The notes under the pieces were generated by a model. That model made no database searches. It saw nothing but the letters and a program-made list of their open reading frames with translations, and was not told the origin of the DNA. From Deltaproteobacteria bacterium (GTDB lineage: Bacteria > Desulfobacterota > DSM-4660 > Desulfatiglandales > Desulfatiglandaceae): a stretch of DNA of 64,000 bases. The stretch is from positions 33,755 to 97,754 of the forward strand of contig JAFDIV010000013.1 of the NCBI GenBank assembly GCA_019307815.1. The letters are read 5' to 3'. The translations under genes and the position numbers were made by a program. Of this stretch, positions 58,321 to 64,000 are shown piece by piece (positions within the stretch are counted from its first letter, which is position 1; every line of letters starts with the position of its first letter).

Positions 58321-58569
58321 TCAGGAGTTGAGACGTTTTGCTAGCCTTTTTTCAAGTTCGCTTATAATGGCCCTAAGCGAAGGCCCCTCTTTTACAGGGC
58401 CTGAATTGTTCCATCCTTTTAGTAATGCCTCTTTTTTCTTTTCTCGGAACTGTTCCATACTGGAGGCCAGGGTCTCCCAAAGAAATAGTTTTTGGAGGAC
58501 ATGACGTTCGGGAGCTGTCAAATCCCTGTCTGTATCAAATGATCGGCCATCACTGAGTTGAAAAATCAT
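58321..58569 (-). CDS. Small conserved hypothetical protein at head of kinase operon
   Basis: An 82-residue soluble, charged, mainly helical protein (FQLSDGRSFDTDRDLTAPER, ASSMEQFREKKKEAL, ISELEKRLAKRL). I do not recognise the family. Composition and the 21-base spacing to the Rossmann-domain kinase argue that it is real and co-transcribed, perhaps as a partner protein. It sits after the metF terminator. Confidence 0.6.
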   Translation of the reverse strand: MIFQLSDGRSFDTDRDLTAPERHVLQKLFLWETLASSMEQFREKKKEALLKGWNNSGPVKEGPSLRAIISELEKRLAKRLNS

Positions 58570-58602
58570 ATTATTAATTTTCTATAAACCTTTGATGAAT
58601 TC

Positions 58603-58640
58603 AAGAAAAAAAGCCCAGGGGCTATTTAGCTCTCCTGGGC
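58603..58640 (-). terminator. Terminator of the hdrA-mvhD-metV-metF run
   Basis: On the minus strand GCCCAGG and CCTGGGC (58634-58640 with 58613-58619) form a stem that is followed by a T-run (the A-tract 58603-58612). It is 27 bases after the metF stop and separates that run from the kinase operon. Confidence 0.85.
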
Positions 58641-58666
58641 CTTATTTAGTCCTTTCACGGTAGGAT

Positions 58667-59599
58667 CTAAACCGTGGGTCTGGGCAACATCCCAGCCATT
58701 TCTGCGATTTCAGGTACCCTATGCTCCCATTCTATGGCCATTAAGTGGACACCAGCCACACCTTCCATTTCTTTAAACTCCTGGATTTGCTCAACTGCAA
58801 ATTTGATACCTTCTTCAGCCGCTTTTCCTTTTCCTGCTCCCTTGAGCCTTTTGATCAGCGACTCAGGAACATCCATTCCAGGGACTTGCTTTGCCATATA
58901 GCGCGCCATACCTACGCTCTTCATGGGCGTTACCCCCGCCAAGATATAACACTTTTCATGAAGGCCCATGTCCACTACGCGTTTCATAAACTCCCTAAAT
59001 TTATCCATATTGTATATGCATTGGGTTTGGATGAAATCGGCGCCAGCCTCAATCTTTTTTGCCAGCCTATATACACGAAAGTCAAACGGATCAGCAAAGG
59101 GGTTGGAAGCCGCGCCAATAAAAAGCCTTGGGGGTACGTCAATTTCCTCCCCATTCAAAAACTTACCTTCATCCCTCATGGTCTTTACCATATGGATGAG
59201 TTGCATGGAGTCGATGTCATAGACATTCTTGGATTGGGGATGATTGCCGAATTTTTGGTGGTCACCTGACAGACAAAGCATATTACGGATGCCATGGGCA
59301 TAAACTCCAAGGATGTCGCTTTGCATAGCCAACCGATTTCTGTCGCGACAGACCATCTGAAAATTCGGCTCAAGACCTTCTTGAAGGAGGATCAACGACG
59401 CTGCCCAGCTTGACATCCTTACAACCGCGGTTTGGTTGTCTGTGACGTTTACGGCATCAACCATGCCTTTAAGATGCTGGGCTTTTTCCCTGAGCTTTTC
59501 TACATTGGCGCCCTGGGGAGGCCCACATTCGCCCGTAAAAGCAAAATGCCCTGCCTTCAAGACCTTCTCGAGATTGCTGCCTGATTTATATTCACTCAT
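58667..59599 (-). CDS. metF: Methylenetetrahydrofolate reductase (MetF)
   Basis: A 310-residue TIM-barrel flavoprotein that reduces 5,10-methylene- to 5-methyl-tetrahydrofolate. Family features: FTGECGPPQGANVEKL near the start, NVTDNQTAVVRMSS, LCLSGDHQKFG, and IQTQCIYNMDKFREFM in the substrate region. In acetogens and related anaerobes MetF works with MetV; here metV directly precedes it with a four-base overlap. This is the methyl branch of the Wood-Ljungdahl pathway or its reverse. Confidence 0.95.
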   Translation of the reverse strand: MSEYKSGSNLEKVLKAGHFAFTGECGPPQGANVEKLREKAQHLKGMVDAVNVTDNQTAVVRMSSWAASLILLQEGLEPNFQMVCRDRNRLAMQSDILGVYAHGIRNMLCLSGDHQKFGNHPQSKNVYDIDSMQLIHMVKTMRDEGKFLNGEEIDVPPRLFIGAASNPFADPFDFRVYRLAKKIEAGADFIQTQCIYNMDKFREFMKRVVDMGLHEKCYILAGVTPMKSVGMARYMAKQVPGMDVPESLIKRLKGAGKGKAAEEGIKFAVEQIQEFKEMEGVAGVHLMAIEWEHRVPEIAEMAGMLPRPTV

Positions 59600-60264
59600 T
59601 TTACCAGTTCCTCCCTGATCATTCTTCGAGGGCCGCCATCCCTTGCAGTAGTCCAGTCCTTAGGGGGCCTAAATGTCATTAATTCATCAAGGCGGCCTTG
59701 AGAAGTCAACTTTTTCACTATCATATCCCAAACGCAGTCAACCTCTTTTGATATTTCACACTTTCCGCCGGAAGACCCCCCGCATGGCCCATTGAGCAGG
59801 CTTTTGGAGCACCTGGCGATAGGACAGAGCCCTCCAAAGTAATGCACTACACAGGTACCACAGCCCGCACATCTCTCCGACCATATGCCATGCTCAACAG
59901 CCCCGCCCATAAACTTGGTGTTAACTCCAGGAAAGACCCGAGCCGATGGATATCGCTCTGAGAGGAATTGGGGGCCAACTCCACAAGCAATACTTATCAC
60001 AGCATCGTAGTCGGGGATTATGTCCTTTACTTCATCCACATACTCGGGATCGCACTGACGCTCTAAAGTCACTTCGCCTACTTCTATTAAGCTTCCATTT
60101 TTCTTGGCCGCGATTTTTAATGAGGAGGCCAGAATCCCTACTTCCTTTGCCCCACCGACATTGCAAACGGTCACACATCCCTTACAGCCAATGACCAAAA
60201 TCTTTTTATAGTCCTTCACCATTTCCCAAATTTCCATGAGTGGCTTCTGTTCCGCAACAATCAT
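59596..60264 (-). CDS. metV: MetV-type Fe-S/zinc subunit of methylene-H4F reductase
   Basis: A 222-residue protein with the MetF C-terminal (MetV) domain. Cysteine clusters: VIGCKGCVTVC in the N-terminal part and CAGCGTC, GLCPIARCSKSLLNGPCGG in the C-terminal part. These bind Fe-S or zinc and pass electrons to MetF. An upstream GTG at 60279 is in frame, but the ATG at 60264 has AGAGGTAGGG ahead of it. The stop overlaps the metF start. Confidence 0.9.
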   Translation of the reverse strand: MIVAEQKPLMEIWEMVKDYKKILVIGCKGCVTVCNVGGAKEVGILASSLKIAAKKNGSLIEVGEVTLERQCDPEYVDEVKDIIPDYDAVISIACGVGPQFLSERYPSARVFPGVNTKFMGGAVEHGIWSERCAGCGTCVVHYFGGLCPIARCSKSLLNGPCGGSSGGKCEISKEVDCVWDMIVKKLTSQGRLDELMTFRPPKDWTTARDGGPRRMIREELVK

Positions 60265-60369
60265 TTCCCTACCTCTCACAATAGGTTGTTTATTTGTTCC
60301 TGATCTTCGATCACATTGTCCAATTCCAACCTCGGTTTTGATGTCCTTCTCAACAGAGCCCCGCCTGCC

Positions 60370-60391
60370 TATTGCCCACGTGTGGGCAATA
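60370..60391. promoter_or_regulatory. Perfect palindrome between mvhD-like gene and metV
   Basis: TATTGCCCAC (60370-60379), two-base centre GT, GTGGGCAATA (60382-60391): ten perfect pairs. It lies about 106 bases before metV and 34 after the mvhD-like stop. No T-run follows, so I favour an operator or an RNA processing stem over a terminator. Confidence 0.5.
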
Positions 60392-60424
60392 TATGCAAGG
60401 GAATAATCCCAAGGCCATTATCGG

Positions 60425-60844
60425 TTACTGGTGATGCCTGTTTACCGGGCTAGGGCCCAGTGACTTTATCCTTTCTGACATCTCGAGCCCTACCTCAACA
60501 AACCGTTGACCTTTGGAAGCGGAGAGAGAATATACGTCAATCCGTTCAGGTCCTATCTCCAGTTCTTCCAAGATCTTTTTTACGTGTTCAACTCGTTTAA
60601 TCGCCTTTTTTATTCCGTTCATGTACTGACAGCTGTCTTCTTGGCAACCAGCCACATATACGCCGTCTGCGCCCTGTTCAAATGCCTTTAGGAGGTGGAG
60701 GATTTCAATCCGTCCAGTGCAAGGTACATTTATGACCTTAATATTATCTGGCAGCGCCATGTGGAGGCCGTTTGCTACCTCAGCCGCCGCCGATGCACAA
60801 TTTGAACAATAGAAGGCCACAATTTGAGGGATGAAATCATTCAT
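60425..60844 (-). CDS. mvhD: MvhD-like hydrogenase/heterodisulfide reductase Fe-S subunit
   Basis: A 139-residue small 2Fe-2S protein. Cysteine motifs: FYCSNCAS near the start, NVPCTGRI and VAGCQEDSCQYMNG. This is the MvhD pattern that links hydrogenase or another donor to HdrA. The gene is 51 bases after hdrA, and an operator-like palindrome separates it from metV. It probably bridges electrons between HdrA and MetV/MetF or a further partner. Confidence 0.87.
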   Translation of the reverse strand: MNDFIPQIVAFYCSNCASAAAEVANGLHMALPDNIKVINVPCTGRIEILHLLKAFEQGADGVYVAGCQEDSCQYMNGIKKAIKRVEHVKKILEELEIGPERIDVYSLSASKGQRFVEVGLEMSERIKSLGPSPVNRHHQ

Positions 60845-60895
60845 GTTACTACTCTCCTTATGCCATAAGTTCCCAAAGCTTTTTCCTTTTGGGGC

Positions 60896-63631
60896 TTAGG
60901 AAACCCCTAATATTAGTGCCGAGGTCTGGTTTAGCATTTGATCGCTGCAAGTGGCCATCACAATGGCCTTGCCCGGGCACTCTGCAACGCACATGCCGCA
61001 GCCCATACACAATGCAGGGTCAATATAAGCAGCTCCCCTGTCGTGATCAATATAGGGTATGTGAAACGGGCAAGTCCTAACGCAAGTGCAACAGACCGCA
61101 CATTTTTCCGGTTGTACCTCAGCTACTGTGCCGCCTACCTCAATTGTATCTTTTCGTAGTATTTCCAGTGCCCTGGCTGCTGCGGCCTTGGCTTGTGCTA
61201 TAGAGTCTCCGGAGTCCTTGGGATAATGAGCTAGACCTGCCAAAAAAATCCCGGGTCTGGTTGCATCTAGGGGCTTCAATTTTTCAGGCGATTCGGCGAA
61301 AAAGCCGTTTTCATCCATACCCACACCAAAGATCTCTGCCACTTCACTGTTATTTTCCGGGGTGATTGCACTTTGCAGGGAGATGAAGTCTGGCTCAATT
61401 ACTATAGGCCGCTTTAGAATGTGATCCATTGCAATGACCTTGAGTTTGCCCAAGGGACCTTCTGCCTCCACTATAGGTTTGTTATCCAGGTCATAGCGGA
61501 CAAAAACGACCCCCTTTTCCCTTGCTTCTCGGTAAAGGGCCTCCCTTTCCCCAAAGGTCCGAATATCACGATAAAGCACATAGATATCCATATCCGGATT
61601 GGTTTCCTTTAAGTCAACGGCGGTCCTTACAGTAAACGTGCAGCAAAAGTTACTGCAATAAGGTCTATTGGGCTCACGAGAGCCTACACACTGAATGAAA
61701 ACCCCACAATTTGCTTTCTGGAAGTAAGAGGGGTCTTCTATTAATTTGTGGCTCAACTCTGACCAAAGATAGATATTCTTGTGTTCTCCGTAAAGATATT
61801 CTTTGGGTCTAATGGGATTTCCACCTGTGGCAAGGATCGTAACACCATGGGATATATCAATATCTTTACCCTCCTGGCTCACGGTAGTATTAAAGTGGCC
61901 GGCCGATCCAAGACTCCTTTTGATCTGTGCATTTAGCAATACGGTGATGTTTTCATTCCTTTTGATAGCCTCGATGAGATCCTTGAGATAGGATTGAATG
62001 TCTTCCCCTTGCCAGTTCCTGTTGACATGCTGGGCATGTCCGCCAAGTGTTTCTTCTCGTTCAACAAGGGTTACAGGGTAGCCTTCATTTGCAATGGCAA
62101 GGGCACTCTGCATGCCGGCTATTCCACCTCCCACCACCAAGGCATGCTTGAAGACCTCGATTTCTTTTATCGGGGCAGGTGAGAGTAGGAGAGCTCTTGA
62201 TACTCCGGCCCGGATTCTATCTTCCAACTGGGAACTATTACCACTGTCCCCTATTACCCTGAGGTCAACTGTCTCGTAAAGATATGGATTCAGTCCAGAG
62301 GCTCGCAGGGCTAGTTCTATTAATGGCTTATGAATATTGGGTGAGCAACTGGCAAAGACAACCCTATTGGCTCCGGTTTCTTTCAGTTTCTTTTCAAGCA
62401 CTTGGGAAATGTCATTACTCAGTTCCACTACATCCGCAATCCCTGGGACTTTGGAAGCCGTTTCCTTGACCTTCTCGCCCAGATTCGGATCTGTTCCAGG
62501 GCAGATGTGATAGGCAAACAGAGGTTTCGGTGGTTCGGCACTTTCAACAAGTGGGGGGTAGGAGGGAGGACTTACAAAGGGCTCGGGTTTAAGGAAGGAA
62601 GCGATTTCAGAGACGGCTGCATCGGCTTGGATGATTGAGTCCTTAATGTCAGCAGGGGATAGGAGACCTCCGCAAACAAAAATGCCAGGTACACTTGTGG
62701 AAACCTGTGAGAAAGGCCCTGTTGAGATATATCCTTGCCCAGTGAGGTTAACCCCTATTTTTTGAGCCAGATCTATCATGTCTTTTGATGGCCTGAGCCC
62801 CACGGAAAGAATCACTAGATTGAAGGTTTCTTTTTTCAGTTCCCCACTTTCATCTGCATAAACAATGAGTAAATCATCTCCGTCAGTAGCCTCAACAGTA
62901 TGCACCCGGCTCCGTTCCAACCGGACGCCCCTATCACATGCCATGTTCAGGTATTCTTCAAATCCTTTGCCATGGGTTCTCATGTCCATGTAGAAGATGG
63001 TTGTTTCTATCCCTTCATCAAATTCTTTTGTATTTACAGCCTCTTTCAATGCATACATGCAGCACACAGAGGAGCAATATGGGGCATCGCACCTGTTTAT
63101 GTCCCTTGATCCAACACATTGCAGCCACGCTATCTTCTGCGGCACCTTTCCGTCAGACGGTCTCTTTATTTGGCCTTTTTCAGGGCCTAGAGGCCTCTGC
63201 ATCTGTTCATATTCAACGCTGGTAACCACGTTGGGATAGTTGCCGTATGAATAGGTTTGATATTGAGAGGGATCAAAGGTCTCTATCCCTGCGGCCAAGA
63301 CTATGGCACCTACTTCAAGAGTGCGGTGCTCACCACCTTCCTTAATATCAACCTGAAATTTGCCTTTTGCTCCTGATATTCCCTGGATTGTGCTGTTCAA
63401 AAAGATTTGAATATTCGGATCCTGTTGACAGCTCGCTATTCTGGGATCCAATTTGCAACACGCACACAGGGGATATATCCTGTGGAGATTAGGTATCATC
63501 CCTCCCAATATTGACATGCGTTCTACTAAATATACCCCATATCCCGCCCGCGACAGGGAAAGGGATGCCTCGATCCCACTGATTCCTCCACCTATTACAA
63601 GGACCCGACCTATTGATTTTTCTGAACTCAT
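60896..63631 (-). CDS. hdrA: HdrA-like protein with two FAD domains and two ferredoxin clusters
   Basis: A 911-residue flavo-Fe-S protein. Two successive thioredoxin-reductase-like FAD domains are present: GGGISGIEASL at about 14-24 and GGGIAGMQSALA at about 496-507. Each is followed by a Cys-containing insert (YPLCACCKLDPRIA; PYCSSVCC and PYCSNFCC). Two 4Fe-4S clusters end the protein (CAVCCTCVRTCP, CMGCGMCVAECP). A standard HdrA has one FAD domain, so this is a fused double unit. HdrA subunits carry out flavin-based electron transfer or bifurcation; partners HdrB/HdrC are not in view on this side. Start ATG 63631 with GAGGAG upstream. Confidence 0.88.
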   Translation of the reverse strand: MSSEKSIGRVLVIGGGISGIEASLSLSRAGYGVYLVERMSILGGMIPNLHRIYPLCACCKLDPRIASCQQDPNIQIFLNSTIQGISGAKGKFQVDIKEGGEHRTLEVGAIVLAAGIETFDPSQYQTYSYGNYPNVVTSVEYEQMQRPLGPEKGQIKRPSDGKVPQKIAWLQCVGSRDINRCDAPYCSSVCCMYALKEAVNTKEFDEGIETTIFYMDMRTHGKGFEEYLNMACDRGVRLERSRVHTVEATDGDDLLIVYADESGELKKETFNLVILSVGLRPSKDMIDLAQKIGVNLTGQGYISTGPFSQVSTSVPGIFVCGGLLSPADIKDSIIQADAAVSEIASFLKPEPFVSPPSYPPLVESAEPPKPLFAYHICPGTDPNLGEKVKETASKVPGIADVVELSNDISQVLEKKLKETGANRVVFASCSPNIHKPLIELALRASGLNPYLYETVDLRVIGDSGNSSQLEDRIRAGVSRALLLSPAPIKEIEVFKHALVVGGGIAGMQSALAIANEGYPVTLVEREETLGGHAQHVNRNWQGEDIQSYLKDLIEAIKRNENITVLLNAQIKRSLGSAGHFNTTVSQEGKDIDISHGVTILATGGNPIRPKEYLYGEHKNIYLWSELSHKLIEDPSYFQKANCGVFIQCVGSREPNRPYCSNFCCTFTVRTAVDLKETNPDMDIYVLYRDIRTFGEREALYREAREKGVVFVRYDLDNKPIVEAEGPLGKLKVIAMDHILKRPIVIEPDFISLQSAITPENNSEVAEIFGVGMDENGFFAESPEKLKPLDATRPGIFLAGLAHYPKDSGDSIAQAKAAAARALEILRKDTIEVGGTVAEVQPEKCAVCCTCVRTCPFHIPYIDHDRGAAYIDPALCMGCGMCVAECPGKAIVMATCSDQMLNQTSALILGVS

Positions 63632-64000
63632 GGCAATATCTCCTCACTTCATTGTTGGGGCAATTTTACTCATAACGGGGAAGTTTTTTCTCAAAATATT
63701 ATTTTTGTGAATTTCGTAACATGCCATAGTAAATCTGGAGATGTCAAGGAGAAAAGGGTATAATTTTAAAGGGTGGAATTGGCACCGATCGTTGATTATT
63801 TTAAGAAGCTCTGATACTAATAGAATTTAGGTACATTTATAATGCTGCTTTTTTCATAATAAGGTCGCGGACTCTGGTGTAATATTTAGGTAGTGCCCAT
63901 CCACGAAAGGTAACAATTTGATATTTTGACAAAAAAAGCGCATTTTAAGGTGGACAAATTTCCGGCCAGTTGTCATAAGAAAAGCACAACCAGGTGAAAT
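63632..64000. other. Non-coding right end of window
   Basis: Upstream region of hdrA. AT-rich, no gene and no certain promoter; any upstream gene of the operon lies beyond the window. Confidence 0.45.

Noticed and set aside
63770..63800. TGGCACCGATCGTTGA as a second sigma54-type promoter candidate
   Set aside because: Wrong spacing and no GC at -12; no gene downstream on that strand in the window.
1..64000. CRISPR array, rRNA, prophage, replication origin
   Set aside because: No regular direct repeats with spacers, no rRNA sequence, no phage structural genes, no DnaA-box cluster seen.

Overview
This window looks like chromosome of a Desulfobacterota-type (former Deltaproteobacteria) anaerobe. 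I infer this from the gene content. There is a methyl-branch module of HdrA, MvhD-like, MetV and MetF proteins. There are c-type heme proteins, including a heme-binding chemoreceptor, and many long PAS/receiver sensor kinases. A lexA-imuB-dnaE2 mutagenesis cassette, a UPF0182 membrane protein and an HAE1-type efflux set complete the picture. No rRNA or other phylogenetic marker is present, so I would not go below phylum.

Layout. 1-2.1 kb: phoR (cut by the window edge) and phoB, minus strand, behind a promoter with four 11-bp-spaced Pho-box-like hexamers. 2.4-9.8 kb: a minus-strand efflux unit (TetR regulator with palindromic operator, TolC, MFP adaptor, RND pump) followed by a PII-like and a DsrE-like small protein. 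9.9-12.7 kb: UPF0182 protein. 12.9-15.7 kb: a divergent adenine-deaminase-like amidohydrolase and an HdrB/CCG-type Fe-S protein. 16.1-21.1 kb: lexA, a catalytically degenerate Y-family protein (ImuB) and dnaE2, with no imuA. 21.1-23.1 kb: an AT-rich patch with an IS256 transposase remnant and an orphan gene. 23.1-28.4 kb: a hybrid PAS kinase and a dCache chemoreceptor. 28.6-34.1 kb: dinB, gpmI, a lipid kinase and small or unknown genes. 34.4-36.4 kb: a tetraheme cytochrome and a heme-binding chemoreceptor. 36.7-38.4 kb: two flavoenzymes. 38.5-45.3 kb: a dense receiver-domain cluster with REC-HDOD, a REC-degenerate HD-GYP and a six-PAS kinase. 45.6-52.1 kb: thermonuclease, then tig-clpP-clpX-lon. 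52.1-53.4 kb: tRNA-Val, tRNA-Asp, a Phd/VapC toxin-antitoxin pair and a damaged second tRNA-Asp-like sequence. 53.4-58.6 kb: a four-gene signalling operon (small protein, Rossmann-PAS kinase, REC-PAS kinase, sigma54 activator). 58.7-63.6 kb: hdrA-mvhD-metV-metF.

How the parts fit. The right end is one-carbon/electron-transfer metabolism: MetF/MetV reduce methylene-tetrahydrofolate, and the HdrA/MvhD-like proteins are the likely flavin/Fe-S electron conduit. The next operon downstream on the same strand encodes a phosphorelay whose first kinase carries a nucleotide-binding-like Rossmann fold and a Cys-rich PAS domain, so redox or cofactor sensing is plausible but unproven. SOS mutagenesis (LexA, ImuB, DnaE2, plus a separate intact DinB) and protein quality control (Tig/ClpXP/Lon) are complete enough to interpret. 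The most unusual items are the tRNA-Asp-like duplication behind the toxin-antitoxin pair, the Rossmann-domain kinase operon, the cytochrome/heme-chemoreceptor pair, the active-site-altered amidohydrolase, and the imuA-less mutasome. Function calls come from motif reading only; no database search was run.
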